Of a stretch of DNA of 64,000 bases, positions 36,736-46,519 are shown piece after piece. The translations under genes and the position numbers were made by a program. Every line of letters begins with the position of its first letter. Positions within the stretch are counted from its first letter, which is position 1. Below the pieces are notes generated by a model that worked only from the letters and a program-made list of their open reading frames with translations, searched no databases and was not told where the DNA came from. The DNA is taken from contig NZ_JAIWOY010000002.1 of NCBI RefSeq assembly GCF_020216525.1, positions 124,001 through 188,000 on the forward strand, read 5' to 3'. This stretch comes from Nocardioides nematodiphilus (GTDB lineage Bacteria; Actinomycetota; Actinomycetes; Propionibacteriales; Nocardioidaceae).

Positions 36736-37844
36736 GGGCTGGCGGCGAGGAAGAGGAACGCGGCCAGCAGGATCAGGTGGATCCCGCCGTGCAGGGTCTT
36801 GGCGCGGCCCGGGACGACGGTCAGCGTGCTCACCACCAGGGTGAGCGCGAGCAGCACCATCTGGGTCGGCTCGAGGCCGAGGACGAGCGGACCGTCGATC
36901 CAGTGCGAGGTCAGCGCGATCGCCGGGATGGTGAGACCGATGGAGGCCATCGCCGAGCCGTACGCGAGATTGAGGCTGATCTGGACGCGGTCCGCGCGCG
37001 CCTGCCGTACGGCCGCGATCGACTCGGGCAGCAGCACCATCAGCGCGATGATGACGCCGACGACCGCGTCGGGCAGGCCGAGGGCGTGCACGCCGTCCTT
37101 GATCGCGCCCGACTCGACCTTGGCCAGCCCGACCACGCCGACGAGTGCCACCAGGAGCGTGACCCCGCTGATCACGGCCGAGCGGCGCCCGGGCGGGTCG
37201 GCGTGGCCGTCGTCGTCGAGGTCGCGCGACGTGCCGTCGAGCGCGACCGGCAGGAAGAAGTCGCGGTAGCGCCCGGTCTGGGTGAGGACGAAGAGCACGT
37301 ACACCGCCAGCGAGGCGAGGGCCGCGAAGGCGAGCTGCGGGCCGGTGAAGATCGGCCCCGGGTGCGAGGTGGTGAACCGCGGCAGCACCAGGCACAGCAC
37401 CGCGACGGTGGCCACCGCGGCCAGGGCGGCGCCGGTGCCCTCGGGGTTGAAGACCGCCATCCGGTTGCGGATCGCGCCGATCAGCAGCGCGAGACCGGCG
37501 ATGCCGTTGATGCAGATCATCACGGCCGCGAAGACCGTGTCGCGGGCCAACGCCTCGGTGCCCGACCCGCCGGACACCATCAGCGCGACGATCAGACCCA
37601 CCTCGATCACGGTCACCGCGACCGCGAGCAGCAGCGAGCCCATCGGCTCACCGACCTGGTGGGCGACGACCTCGGCGTGATGCACCGCGGCCAGGACCGC
37701 GCCGACGATCAGTCCCGCGATGAAGACCACCACGAAGCCGGAGGGGTGACTCCCCCACGTCACGAAGAGCTCGATGTCGGCGATGATCGGCAGCGTGATG
37801 GTCCACCGCAGCCGGGTCATCAGGCCCTGGAGGCGCAGCAGCAT
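36732..37844 (-). CDS. chaA: Calcium/proton antiporter, ChaA type
   Basis: 370 aa, about 11 hydrophobic segments. Two inverted Na+/Ca2+-exchanger repeats are marked by GEPMGSLLLAVAVTVIEV (near 66) and LLPESIAAVRQARADRVQISLNLAYGSAMASIG (near 265), with the acidic residues used for cation binding. An Asp-rich loop (DLDDDGHAD) between the halves is typical of ChaA. An alternative start is ATG 37820. It follows folA by 12 bp, perhaps co-transcribed. Confidence 0.88.
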   Translation of the reverse strand: MLLRLQGLMTRLRWTITLPIIADIELFVTWGSHPSGFVVVFIAGLIVGAVLAAVHHAEVVAHQVGEPMGSLLLAVAVTVIEVGLIVALMVSGGSGTEALARDTVFAAVMICINGIAGLALLIGAIRNRMAVFNPEGTGAALAAVATVAVLCLVLPRFTTSHPGPIFTGPQLAFAALASLAVYVLFVLTQTGRYRDFFLPVALDGTSRDLDDDGHADPPGRRSAVISGVTLLVALVGVVGLAKVESGAIKDGVHALGLPDAVVGVIIALMVLLPESIAAVRQARADRVQISLNLAYGSAMASIGLTIPAIALTSHWIDGPLVLGLEPTQMVLLALTLVVSTLTVVPGRAKTLHGGIHLILLAAFLFLAASP

Positions 37845-37856
37845 CGGCGCGCGCCC

Positions 37857-38375
37857 TCAGCCGACCGCGCGGCGCAGGCGCACGCGGTCGTAGGTCTCGC
37901 GGTGCTCGCGCCCGGTCTCGACCCAGTCGGAGGGGTCGTACTCCGGGTAGGCGATGTCGCCATCGGCGTCGAGCGGGACCAGGGTGAGGATCTGGTCGGT
38001 GGCCAGCGGCAGGGCGAGCTCGTAGATCTGGGCACCGCCGGCGATGAAGGTCTCGCCGCCGGCCTCGCGCGCCGCCTCGAGCGCGGCCTCCAGCGAGTGC
38101 GCCACGGTCACCCCGTCCGCGGTCCAGGACGGGTCGCGCGTCACCACGACGGTCGTACGCCCCGGCAGCGGGCGCCCGATGGTGTCGTAGGTGGCCCGGC
38201 CCATCACCAGTACGCCGCCCATGGTGATCGCCTTGAACTCCGCGAGCTCCCCGGGCAGGCGCCACGGGATCGCGGCAGCGCCCTCGGCGACCCGCTCCGG
38301 AGAGTTGCCGATGACGCCGTTGCGGGCTACCGCCGCGATCAGGGTGATGCGCTCGGCGACACCGGGTTCAGACAC
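37857..38375 (-). CDS. folA: Dihydrofolate reductase
   Basis: NADPH-dependent reduction of dihydrofolate. 172 aa: [13 protein letters not shown] at the N-terminus, [12 protein letters not shown] around 37-48, [10 protein letters not shown] near 58 and [10 protein letters not shown] near 113 are family motifs. The start overlaps thyA by 8 bp, giving the common thyA-folA folate cycle pair. Confidence 0.95.
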   Translation of the reverse strand: MSEPGVAERITLIAAVARNGVIGNSPERVAEGAAAIPWRLPGELAEFKAITMGGVLVMGRATYDTIGRPLPGRTTVVVTRDPSWTADGVTVAHSLEAALEAAREAGGETFIAGGAQIYELALPLATDQILTLVPLDADGDIAYPEYDPSDWVETGREHRETYDRVRLRRAVG

Positions 38376-39177
38376 TGATCGGCGCCTTGATCGCCGGGTG
38401 CGGGTCGTAGCCCTGGACGGCGATGTCGTTGAGGTCGAAGCCGTCGATCTCGGTGATGTCCGGGTTGAGGACCAGCCGCGGCAACGGGCGCGGGTCGCGG
38501 GTGAGCTGGAGGCGGGCCTGGTCGAGGTGGTTGAGGTAGAGGTGCGCGTCGCCCAGGGTGTGCACGAAGTCGCCGACCTCCAAGCCCGTCACCTGGGCGA
38601 CCATGTGCGTCAGCAGCGCGTACGACGCGATGTTGAACGGCACGCCGAGGAAGACGTCCGCGGAGCGCTGGTAGAGCTGGCAGCTCAACCGGCCCGGACC
38701 GTTCTCCTGGGGGGCGACGTAGAACTGGAACAGCGAGTGGCATGGCGGCAGGGCCATGTCGTCGACCTCGGCAGGGTTCCAGGCCGAGACGATGTGGCGC
38801 CGCGAGTCCGGTCTCGTTCGGATCTGATCGATCACGAGGGCGAGCTGGTCGATGTGTCGCCCGTCCGGCGCCGGCCATGAGCGCCACTGCGCGCCGTAGA
38901 CCGGGCCGAGGTCGCCGTTCTCATCGGCCCACTCGTCCCAGATCGTGATGCCGCGCTCCTGCAGCCAGCGCACGTTGGTGTCCCCGCGCAGGAACCACAG
39001 CAGCTCGCCGAAGACCGAGCGGGTGTGGACCTTCTTGGTCGTCAGCAGCGGGAAGCCGGCGGTGAGGTCGTAGCGGGTCTGGTGCCCGAAGACGCTCAGC
39101 GTGCCGGTGCCGGTGCGGTCCGACTTCTCCACCCCTTCGTCGAGGATGCGGGTCAGGAGATCCAGGTACGACTGCAC
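38368..39177 (-). CDS. thyA: Thymidylate synthase ThyA
   Basis: Methylates dUMP with methylene-tetrahydrofolate; the dihydrofolate made is recycled by the overlapping folA. 269 aa. Catalytic Cys in [13 protein letters not shown] near residue 144; [10 protein letters not shown] and [11 protein letters not shown] are present. GTG start, placed by a TAGGCT hexamer 6 nt before it that is built from the phzF stop codon. Confidence 0.97.
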   Translation of the reverse strand: MQSYLDLLTRILDEGVEKSDRTGTGTLSVFGHQTRYDLTAGFPLLTTKKVHTRSVFGELLWFLRGDTNVRWLQERGITIWDEWADENGDLGPVYGAQWRSWPAPDGRHIDQLALVIDQIRTRPDSRRHIVSAWNPAEVDDMALPPCHSLFQFYVAPQENGPGRLSCQLYQRSADVFLGVPFNIASYALLTHMVAQVTGLEVGDFVHTLGDAHLYLNHLDQARLQLTRDPRPLPRLVLNPDITEIDGFDLNDIAVQGYDPHPAIKAPISV

Positions 39178-39183
39178 GGGGTC

Positions 39184-39189
39184 AGCCTA
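39184..39189 (-). promoter_or_regulatory. thyA -10 hexamer built on the phzF stop codon
   Basis: TAGGCT on the minus strand. Its first three bases are the UAG stop of the upstream PhzF gene, and the thyA GTG follows after 6 nt. Confidence 0.5.
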
Positions 39190-40032
39190 GCCGCGCGGGA
39201 GCTCGGCCAGATCCACCGTCCCGGCGATCGTCGTCCGCGTCTCGCCCCCGACCCAGATGGTGTCGCCGACCGCGTCGATGTGGACGCGCCCGCGGCGCCC
39301 GAGCGCGGTGCCCTGGCTCGCCACGTACGACGGCGGCAGGACGCCCTCGCCGATCAGCCACTGTGCGATGCCGGCGTTGAGCGAGCCGGTCACCGGGTCC
39401 TCGGCCACCCCCAGCCCGCCGACGAAGGCGCGCACCTCGATGGCGCTGTCGGAGCCCGCCGGCTGCAGCCCGACCACCCCGACGGCCAGGTCGCCGAGCG
39501 AGGCCGGGTCCGGCCAGATCGAGAGCACGGCCGCGGCGTCCTCGAGGCGTACGACGACCCAGCCCGGGCCGTTGTCCGCCCACTGCGCGTCCACGACCTC
39601 CTCGGGCCCGATCCGCAGCCCGGCGGCGATCTCACGCAGCTCCTGCGGCGACACCGGACCGGACCGGCGCAGCGGCGGCGCGGCGAAGGCCAGCCGGCCC
39701 TCCTCGCGACGCACCTCGATCAGGCCGACGCCGCACTCCTGGATCACCCGCTCGCCACGCGGTGCGCCGCCTGCCTCCAGCCAGGCGTGCGCGGTGCCCA
39801 GCGTCGGGTGGCCCGCGAACGGCAGCTCGCCCCCAGGAGTGAAGATCCGGACCCGGTAGTCCGCGGAGGCGTCGGTGGGCCCGAGCAGGAAGGTCGTCTC
39901 GGACAGGTTGGTCCAGCGGGCGAAGGCCGCCATCTGCTCGTCGCTCAGGCCGTCGGCGTCATGCACGACCGCGACCGGGTTGCCCATCAGGGGCTCAGCG
40001 GAGAAGACATCGACCTGGCGGAAGGCACGCAT
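39187..40032 (-). CDS. PhzF-family isomerase/epimerase-like protein
   Basis: 281 aa with the diaminopimelate-epimerase-like double fold. The single catalytic acid of PhzF is present as Glu45 in WTNLSETTFLL; FTPGGELPFAGHPTLG (near 63) and EDPVTGSLNAG (near 212) are signatures. It lacks the cysteines of true DapF. No phenazine genes are nearby; the substrate is unknown. Confidence 0.88.
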   Translation of the reverse strand: MRAFRQVDVFSAEPLMGNPVAVVHDADGLSDEQMAAFARWTNLSETTFLLGPTDASADYRVRIFTPGGELPFAGHPTLGTAHAWLEAGGAPRGERVIQECGVGLIEVRREEGRLAFAAPPLRRSGPVSPQELREIAAGLRIGPEEVVDAQWADNGPGWVVVRLEDAAAVLSIWPDPASLGDLAVGVVGLQPAGSDSAIEVRAFVGGLGVAEDPVTGSLNAGIAQWLIGEGVLPPSYVASQGTALGRRGRVHIDAVGDTIWVGGETRTTIAGTVDLAELPRG

Positions 40033-40038
40033 GCGACG

Positions 40039-40044
40039 ACGCTA
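40039..40044 (-). promoter_or_regulatory. Leaderless -10 hexamer of the PhzF gene
   Basis: TAGCGT on the minus strand, 6 nt before the ATG. Confidence 0.48.
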
Positions 40045-40115
40045 CCCAAGGCGAGCGCGCGGCGGACGAAATCGGAACCCCTGCAGCGTCGGAGCACGGC
40101 CGGCGCCCGGGCGCC

Positions 40116-40161
40116 CGAACGCGCCGAGGGGCGGACCAGCCGGCCCGCCCCTCGGCGTTCG
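40116..40161 (-). terminator. Hairpin after the purine permease
   Basis: GCCGAGGGGCGG pairs with CCGCCCCTCGGC across a 10-nt loop, extended by CGAAC/GTTCG beyond a 2-nt bulge. It lies 18 nt past the permease stop. Confidence 0.65.
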
Positions 40162-40178
40162 TACGTGTCCGGCGTGGG

Positions 40179-41531
40179 TCAGACGACGCCGCGCAGGAAG
40201 TACCAGACGAAGAAGGCGGCCACGATCGCCAGCAGCGGGTGGACCTTGCGCCACTGGCCCTGGCCCAGCGCGATCAGGACGTAGAGGACGACGCCCGCAC
40301 CGACACCGTTGGCGATCGAATACGTGAACGGCATCAGCGTCATGGTGGCGAACGCCGGGACGGCGATGCCCATGTCGGACCAGTCGATGCCCGCGGCCTG
40401 ACTGATCATCAGCGCACCCACGATGACCAGGGCGGGGCCGGTGGCCGAGGAGGGGATGATGCCGACGATCGGCGAGACGAACATCGCCAGCAGGAACAGC
40501 ACGCCGGTGACGATGTTCGCCAGGCCCGTACGGGCGCCCTGGGCCACGCCGGAGGTCGACTCGACGAAGATCGTGTTGGACGAGGCGGAGGCCGCGCCAC
40601 CCGCGACCGCGCCGACGGACTCGACGAGCAGGACCTGGCGCATCTGCGGGAGGCGGCCCTCGGCGTCGACGAGGTCGGCCTCGCGACCGATCGCCAGGGC
40701 GGTGCCCATCGCGTCGAAGAAGTTGGCCATCAGCACGGTCAGGACCAGGCCGATGCCCGCTCCCCAGCCGAGGACGGTGAAGACGTGGAAGCGGGCGTCG
40801 CCGATGAGGCCGAAGTCCGGGGCGGCGAAGACCTTGTCGGGCCAGGTGGCGTACGCGACCGGCGTGCCGTCCGAGGCGCCGTTGACGATCATCGCGGCGA
40901 CGGTGCCGGTGACGATGGCGATGAGCAGTGCGCCCGGGACCCGCCGCGACATCAGGACGGCGGCGACCAGCAGGGTGAGGACGAAGACGAAGGTGTTCCA
41001 GTTGCGGAAGTGCTCGTTCAGCGCGACGACGGTGCCACCGCCCTCGGGGTGGATCACGATGCCGCCGTTGACGAAGCCGATGAGCGCGATGAAGAGACCG
41101 ATGCCGGCACCGATCGCGCGCTTCAGGCCGTCCGGGATCGCGTTCATGATCGCCTCACGCAGGCCCACCAGGACCAGGATCAGCATCACCACGCCCTCGA
41201 TGACGATGACGCCCATGGCGTCCGCCCAGCTCAGGCCGCGGCCCGCGACCAGGGTGAACGCGACGAACGCGTTGACTCCCAGGCCGGCCGCGAGTGCCAT
41301 CGGCACGTTGGCGAACAGGCCCATCGCGATCGTCATGACACCGGCGACCAGCGCGGTGACGGTGACGAGCTGACCGAAGTCGAGCTGCAGGCCGGCGCCG
41401 TCCTTGACGTTGCCGAGGATGGCCGGGTTGAGGGCGACGATGTAGGCCATCGTCGCGAAGGTCACCAGACCACCGATGACTTCGGTGCGCACGGTGCTGC
41501 CGCGCTCGCTGATGCGGAAGAAGCGATCCAT
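40179..41531 (-). CDS. NCS2-family purine permease, AzgA/PbuG type
   Basis: 450 aa with 12-14 membrane segments. TFATMAYIVALNPAIL at the N-terminus, GLGVNAFVAFT near 84 and the AASASSNTIFVESTSGV segment near 310 are typical of hypoxanthine/guanine/adenine proton symporters of the AzgA branch. The exact purine cannot be told. The 95-bp gap upstream holds no recognisable purine riboswitch. Downstream of the amino-acid permease on the same strand. Confidence 0.9.
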   Translation of the reverse strand: MDRFFRISERGSTVRTEVIGGLVTFATMAYIVALNPAILGNVKDGAGLQLDFGQLVTVTALVAGVMTIAMGLFANVPMALAAGLGVNAFVAFTLVAGRGLSWADAMGVIVIEGVVMLILVLVGLREAIMNAIPDGLKRAIGAGIGLFIALIGFVNGGIVIHPEGGGTVVALNEHFRNWNTFVFVLTLLVAAVLMSRRVPGALLIAIVTGTVAAMIVNGASDGTPVAYATWPDKVFAAPDFGLIGDARFHVFTVLGWGAGIGLVLTVLMANFFDAMGTALAIGREADLVDAEGRLPQMRQVLLVESVGAVAGGAASASSNTIFVESTSGVAQGARTGLANIVTGVLFLLAMFVSPIVGIIPSSATGPALVIVGALMISQAAGIDWSDMGIAVPAFATMTLMPFTYSIANGVGAGVVLYVLIALGQGQWRKVHPLLAIVAAFFVWYFLRGVV

Positions 41532-41626
41532 GGAGGGACGTCCTAGCGTCTACGGGGGATGAAACAGGGGAATACATATCACCCCGGGAACCTTTTGCCG
41601 TCTTCGATCGTCACCGCCTGAGCGGC

Positions 41627-43120
41627 TCAGCGGTCCGGGTAGCGCGGCCCGTCCAGCGTCCACAGCGCGCCGATGCGGCCGCCGGTGGTGGCGATCACCT
41701 TCGGGCGCGCGACCAGCCAGCCGATGGTGAGCACCAGCGCGATCGCCGGGATGCCGAAGACGACCACGATGAACGTCGTCTTGTGCCAGAACTGCGGATC
41801 GGACTGCCAGCCGGAGACGGCCATGCCGACGACGACCAGGACGATGAAGACGAGCCCGATGATGCTCGTCCACGGCGAGAACGGCGTCTGCAGGGTGCTC
41901 GGCGGGATGACGCCGCGGTCGCTGAGCTGGCGCAGCCGGATCTGGCACACGAAGATCGAGCCCCACGTGAAGAGCACCCCGATGGAGGCGCACTCCAGCG
42001 CGATGTCGAAGGCCGAGCCCGGCGCGATCGCGTTGAGGATGGCACCGAGCGCGTAGATCACCGCGGTCATGAGGATGCCGGCGTACGGGACGCCCGAGCC
42101 GCTCATCCTGAGCGTGAAGCCGGGCGCCTGCTTGGCGATGCCGAGGCTGCGCAGCACGCGACCGGTCGTGTAGAGACCCGAGTTGAGGCTCGACATCGCG
42201 GCGATGATCAGGATCGCCTGCAGCACGTCGCCGATGGCGTGGAAGCCGAGCCGGTCGAAGACGCTCACGAAGGGGCTGGTGCCGGACTCGTAGTCCTTGG
42301 TCGGGAGCATCGAGACGAGCAGCAGCAGCGAGCCGACGTAGAAGACGCCGATCCGGAGGATGACCGCGTTGACCGCGCGCGGCACCTCGCGGCGCGCGTC
42401 CTTCATCTCACCGGCCGCCACACCCACCATCTCGATCGCGGCGTAGGCGAAGACGACGCTCGACATGATCAGCACCGGGCCGTACCACTGGTAGCCGCCG
42501 CCGGTGGGCCAGAAGCCGCCGGGGTTGCTCCACAGGTTCTGGATGCCGGCGCGGTGGTCGCCGATGTGGAGCCGGCCGACGACCAGCACCACGCCGACGA
42601 GCAGGAACGCGATGATCGCGGTGACCTTGAGCAGCGAGGCCCAGAACTCGAACTCGCCGAAGGCCTTGGCCGACAGGAGGTTGACCAGCAGCACCACCGC
42701 GAGCGCGATCAGCACGGTCAGCCACGAGGGCATGCTCGCGTTGAAGTGCTTGACGTAGAGCCCGACCGCCGAGAGGTCGGCGATGCCCGTCAGCGCCCAG
42801 TTGAGCCAGTACATCCAGCCGGTGACGTACGCGCCGAGCTCGCCGTAGAACTCCCGCATGTAGGACACGAACGCGCCCGAGGTGGCGCGGTGCAGGACCA
42901 GCTCGCCGAGGGCCCGCATCAGGAAGTACGCGATCACGCCGACCACGGCGTACGAGACGACCAGCGCGGGGCCGGTGCTGTTGAGCCGGGCGGCGGAGCC
43001 GAGGAAGAGCCCGGTGCCGATGGCACCGCCGATCGCGATCATCTGGACCTGGCGCCGGCCCAGTGTCTGCTGGTAGCCCTCCTGCTCGTCCAGCTGCTCC
43101 CGCTCGATCGCGCTGGTCAT
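41627..43120 (-). CDS. Amino-acid permease, AnsP/CycA/GabP type
   Basis: 497 aa, 12 membrane segments, of the amino-acid transporter branch of APC. IAIGGAIGTGLFLGS near residue 28 and GELVLHRATSGAFVSYMREF near 71 are characteristic, and the overall reading is closest to asparagine/GABA-type permeases. Substrate not resolved. The ATG shares one base with the stop of the small gene upstream (TGATG). Confidence 0.9.
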   Translation of the reverse strand: MTSAIEREQLDEQEGYQQTLGRRQVQMIAIGGAIGTGLFLGSAARLNSTGPALVVSYAVVGVIAYFLMRALGELVLHRATSGAFVSYMREFYGELGAYVTGWMYWLNWALTGIADLSAVGLYVKHFNASMPSWLTVLIALAVVLLVNLLSAKAFGEFEFWASLLKVTAIIAFLLVGVVLVVGRLHIGDHRAGIQNLWSNPGGFWPTGGGYQWYGPVLIMSSVVFAYAAIEMVGVAAGEMKDARREVPRAVNAVILRIGVFYVGSLLLLVSMLPTKDYESGTSPFVSVFDRLGFHAIGDVLQAILIIAAMSSLNSGLYTTGRVLRSLGIAKQAPGFTLRMSGSGVPYAGILMTAVIYALGAILNAIAPGSAFDIALECASIGVLFTWGSIFVCQIRLRQLSDRGVIPPSTLQTPFSPWTSIIGLVFIVLVVVGMAVSGWQSDPQFWHKTTFIVVVFGIPAIALVLTIGWLVARPKVIATTGGRIGALWTLDGPRYPDR

Positions 43121-43371
43121 CAGCCCTCCAGCGACATCGGGCCGTAGACCTCGCGGTCGTTCTCCAGGAGCGTCACTCCCGTCACCCCCTCGTCGGCGAG
43201 CTCACGCCATACCTCCCCGACCCACGACTCGGCGTCACCCTGCGAGGGGAAGCGCTGGCCTGCGTACTCGCTGCTCACGCTCACCTCCTGGCCGGCGGCG
43301 TCGAGGAGGCGCCACCACCAGGTCAGCTCCGGCGGAGAGGGCGGACGGTAGGGCGACGGCGCGTCGGTCAT
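43120..43371 (-). CDS. Small hypothetical protein
   Basis: 83 aa, Trp- and Glu-rich (TWWWRLLDAAGQEV, DAESWVGEVWREL), no signal or membrane segment. Not recognised. It abuts the gcvT stop directly and overlaps the permease start by one base, so it is part of that transcript. Confidence 0.72.
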   Translation of the reverse strand: MTDAPSPYRPPSPPELTWWWRLLDAAGQEVSVSSEYAGQRFPSQGDAESWVGEVWRELADEGVTGVTLLENDREVYGPMSLEG

Positions 43372-44505
43372 TCATTGCTCCCGGACGTGTGAAGGGACGA
43401 ACGGCGGACGGGTGAGCTGGAAGATCTCGCGTCGACCGCGGACATCGATGCCGATCTCGGCCTCGGGATCCACTGTCGCAGAGATCAGGACGAGACCGAT
43501 GCCCTGCTTGAGGGTCGGGCTGAACGTGCCCGACGTGACCTCCCCGATCAGGAGGTGCGGGCTGATCGAGGCGCTCATGTGCGGGCGCGGGATGGCCCGG
43601 CCGGTGGCGATGATGCCGCGCAGGATCCTCTTCGGTCCGGCCTCCTTGACGGGCAGCAGCACCTCGCGACCCCAGAAGGCCTCCTTCTTCCAGCCGACAG
43701 CCCAGCCGACGCCGCCCTCGAGCGGGTTGATGGTGGGCGAGATGTCCTGGCCGTGCAGCGGGTAGCCCATCTCGGTGCGCAGCGTGTCGCGCGCGCCGAG
43801 GCCGCTGGCGAGGATGCCGTACGGCGCGCCGGCGGCCAGGAGGGCGTCCCACAGGGCGCCCGCGACCTCGTTGGCGGCGACGAGCTCGTAGCCGCGCTCA
43901 CCGGTGTAGCCGGTGCGGCAGACGGTCACGTCGCTGATCTCGCCCGAGGGAGCCTCGAACGGCGCCTCGGCGAACGACATGTACTCGTGGCCGGACGGCA
44001 GGCCGACGGCGTCGAGCACCTCGTCGGACTTCGGGCCCTGCACGGCCAGGACCACGTAGTCGCGGTGGTGGTTGGTGACGCTGACGCCCTCGGGCGCGCT
44101 CGCCGCCAGGCGCCGGACGACCTCGGTCGTGTTGGCCGCGTTGGGGATCAGGAAGACGTGCTCGTCGTCCTTGTAGTAGGCGATGAGGTCGTCGATGATC
44201 CCGCCGGTCGCGTCGTCGAGACAGAGCGTGTACTGCGCCTTGCCGGGCGCGATCCGGCCCAGATCGTTGGAGAGGCAGGCGTTGACGTACGCCGCGGCGC
44301 CCGGGCCGCGGACGGTCGCCTTGCCGAGGTGGCTGACGTCGAAGATCCCGACCGCCTCCCGTACGGCGGTGTGCTCCTTGGCCACGCCGCCGCCGGCGTA
44401 CTCGAGCGGCATCGACCAGCCGCCGAACTCGCCGAACTTGGCTCCTAGAGCGACGTGGCGCTCGTGCAGCGGAGAGGTCAGCAGGTCAGTGGAGGAGTCC
44501 GCCAT
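43372..44505 (-). CDS. gcvT: Glycine cleavage system T protein (aminomethyltransferase)
   Basis: Transfers the aminomethyl carbon from GcvH lipoyl arm to tetrahydrofolate. 377 aa. GWSMPLEYAGG near residue 27, DVSHLGKATVRG near 55, RTGYTGERGYEL near 195 and GLGARDTLRTEMGYPLHGQD near 240 are family landmarks. gcvH and gcvP are not here, though lipoate genes lie about 5 kb away. ATG 44505 is used; ATG 44511 is possible. Divergent from pepA with only 30 bp between. Confidence 0.93.
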   Translation of the reverse strand: MADSSTDLLTSPLHERHVALGAKFGEFGGWSMPLEYAGGGVAKEHTAVREAVGIFDVSHLGKATVRGPGAAAYVNACLSNDLGRIAPGKAQYTLCLDDATGGIIDDLIAYYKDDEHVFLIPNAANTTEVVRRLAASAPEGVSVTNHHRDYVVLAVQGPKSDEVLDAVGLPSGHEYMSFAEAPFEAPSGEISDVTVCRTGYTGERGYELVAANEVAGALWDALLAAGAPYGILASGLGARDTLRTEMGYPLHGQDISPTINPLEGGVGWAVGWKKEAFWGREVLLPVKEAGPKRILRGIIATGRAIPRPHMSASISPHLLIGEVTSGTFSPTLKQGIGLVLISATVDPEAEIGIDVRGRREIFQLTRPPFVPSHVREQ

Positions 44506-44523
44506 GCGCATGAACGTACCGCG

Positions 44524-44529
44524 TAGGCT
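44524..44529 (+). promoter_or_regulatory. Leaderless -10 hexamer of pepA
   Basis: TAGGCT, 6 nt before the GTG start of pepA. Confidence 0.5.
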
Positions 44530-44535
44530 GCGCGC

Positions 44536-46014
44536 GTGACGACCTACTCCCTGCGTTCCGCGAGCCCTGCCAAGACCCGTGCCGAGGCGGTCGTGGTCGG
44601 CGTGCTCCAGAGCCCCAAGGGCCCGGTGCTCGCCGCCGGCGCCGAGGAGGTGACCGCGGCATACGGTCGCAAGGCCCGTGGGCTGCTCGCCCAGCTCGGC
44701 GTGACCGGCAAGGCCGGCGAGGTCGTCCGGGTCCCGGCCGGCGATGCGCTGTCCGCCCAGCTGCTCGTGCTCGTCGGCCTCGGCGACGCGGTGAGCACCG
44801 ATGCGCTCCGCCGCGGTGCCGGTGCCGCCGCCCGCGCGGTCCCGAACGCGACGTCGGTCGCGCTCGCGCTGCCCGCCGACTCCCCCGAGCTGGTGCGCGC
44901 GGTGACCGAGGGCGTGATCCTCGGCGGCTACACCTTCACCGCCTACAGGTCCGGTGACGACTCCCCGGCGCCCGCGGACGTCATCCTGCTCTCTTCGGCC
45001 GCGAAGCAGGCCGAGATCGTCACCGCCTTCGAGGAGGCCCAGACGCTGGCCGCCGCGGTCCGTACGGTCCGCGACTGGGTCAACACGCCGCCGGCCGATC
45101 TCACTCCGCCCGTCTTCGCCGACGCCGTCCTGGCCGCGGCCACCGAGGTCCAGGGCGTCAGCGCGACCGTCTTCGACGAGGTCGCACTGGCCGAGATGGG
45201 CTGCGGCGGCATCCTGGCCGTCGGCTCGGGGTCGTCGGCCCCGCCGCGGCTCGTCGAGCTGTCCTACTCCCCCGCCGACCCCGTCGCGCATCTCGCGCTC
45301 GTCGGCAAGGGCATCACCTTCGACTCAGGCGGCCTGAGCATCAAGCCCGGCTCCGGCATGGCGACGATGAAGTCCGACATGCACGGCGCCGCGAGCGTGG
45401 TGCAGGCGACGCTGGTGATCGCCGCGCTCGGGCTCCCCGTACGGATCTCGACGTTCGTGCCGATGGCCGAGAACATGATCTCCGGCGCCGCGATGCGCCC
45501 CGGCGACATCATCACCCACTACGGCGGCACCACCTCGGAGATGCTCAACGCCGACGCCGAGGGCCGCCTGATCCTGGCCGATGCGCTGGTGCGGGCCACC
45601 GAGGTCGCACCCGACGCGATCATCGACGTCGCCACCTTGACCGGCGCGATGGTGGCCGCCCTCGGCGACCGGATCACCGGCGTGATGGGCACCGACGGGA
45701 CCGTCGAGGCGATCCTGGCCGCGGCGAAGTCCGCCGGGGAGGACGCCTGGCCGATGCCGCTGCCCGAGATCATGACCGAGCGGGTGCACTCCTCGAAGAT
45801 CGCCGACCTGTCCCAGTACGACGCGATCCGCTGGGGCAGCGGCCTGTTCGCGGGCGCCTTCCTGCGCGAGTTCACCGCCGGCCTGCCGTGGGCGCACCTC
45901 GACATCGCGGGCCCGTCCTGGAACGGCGGCGGCGCGTACGGGCACATCACCACCGGCGGCACGGGCACCGCGGTGGCGACGCTGGTCGACTACGCCCGGG
46001 CTCTCGCCGGCTGA
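44536..46014 (+). CDS. pepA: Leucyl aminopeptidase (M17)
   Basis: Cytosolic dinuclear-metal aminopeptidase. 492 aa: N-terminal domain to about 170, then the catalytic domain with VGKGITFDSGGLSIKP near 255, KSDMHGAA, and the signature NADAEGRL near 338 (family NTDAEGRL). GTG start at 44536, fixed by the -10 hexamer and the divergent gcvT. Converges with a hypothetical gene 2 bp away. Confidence 0.95.
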   Translation: MTTYSLRSASPAKTRAEAVVVGVLQSPKGPVLAAGAEEVTAAYGRKARGLLAQLGVTGKAGEVVRVPAGDALSAQLLVLVGLGDAVSTDALRRGAGAAARAVPNATSVALALPADSPELVRAVTEGVILGGYTFTAYRSGDDSPAPADVILLSSAAKQAEIVTAFEEAQTLAAAVRTVRDWVNTPPADLTPPVFADAVLAAATEVQGVSATVFDEVALAEMGCGGILAVGSGSSAPPRLVELSYSPADPVAHLALVGKGITFDSGGLSIKPGSGMATMKSDMHGAASVVQATLVIAALGLPVRISTFVPMAENMISGAAMRPGDIITHYGGTTSEMLNADAEGRLILADALVRATEVAPDAIIDVATLTGAMVAALGDRITGVMGTDGTVEAILAAAKSAGEDAWPMPLPEIMTERVHSSKIADLSQYDAIRWGSGLFAGAFLREFTAGLPWAHLDIAGPSWNGGGAYGHITTGGTGTAVATLVDYARALAG

Positions 46015-46015
46015 C

Positions 46016-46387
46016 TCATCTGCCCTCGAGCTTGCGCTGCTTGGAGATGCGGCTGTTGTAGTCGCGCATCCGCTGCGGCACGCCGACGACCGCCGCGTCG
46101 TAGGACGGCACGTGCCGGTCGTTGCAGAACTCGTGCGCCCAACGCACCGACGGCACCCGGCGGCGGGTCCACTCACCGTCGTGGGCGACCAGCAGCAGGG
46201 TCACCTCGCTGACCGCCGTGCGCGGCTCGACGAAGCCCTCGACGCCCTTGCGGGCCTCGATGAACGACTCCAGGTGCGCGACGTCGGCACCGTCCGCGGC
46301 GCGTACGCGCGTCGATCCCGTACGGGCGCTGTCGCGCGTCGGAGCACTCCAGCGCCGACCGCGGCGCCACCGATCCCACCAGGCCAT
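46016..46387 (-). CDS. Hypothetical basic protein
   Basis: 123 aa beginning MAWWDRWRRGRRW; basic N-terminus, then HLESFIEARKGVEGFVEPRTAVSEVTLLLVAHDGEW and RDYNSRISKQRKLEGR at the end. Homologues are common in actinobacteria but I know no function. Start at 46387 chosen for the conserved MAWWDRW; an upstream in-frame ATG adds 13 weak residues. Confidence 0.72.
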   Translation of the reverse strand: MAWWDRWRRGRRWSAPTRDSARTGSTRVRAADGADVAHLESFIEARKGVEGFVEPRTAVSEVTLLLVAHDGEWTRRRVPSVRWAHEFCNDRHVPSYDAAVVGVPQRMRDYNSRISKQRKLEGR

Positions 46388-46519
46388 GGATGAAGTGTGC
46401 CGCCCCGGGCCACCGCGTGGTGGCATCTCCGGTTACTCACTGGTATCCGAACCGGGTTCTGGACACATGGGGGCAGGGTGCCAAGATTGGGTCACCACCA
46501 GTCGCAGCGAAGGAACTCC

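Noticed and set aside
41532..41626. Purine riboswitch before the purine permease
   Set aside because: The 95-bp gap lacks the conserved three-way junction sequences; I see only a plausible promoter.
44506..44535. Glycine riboswitch before gcvT
   Set aside because: Only 30 bp separate gcvT from divergent pepA, which is too short for an aptamer.
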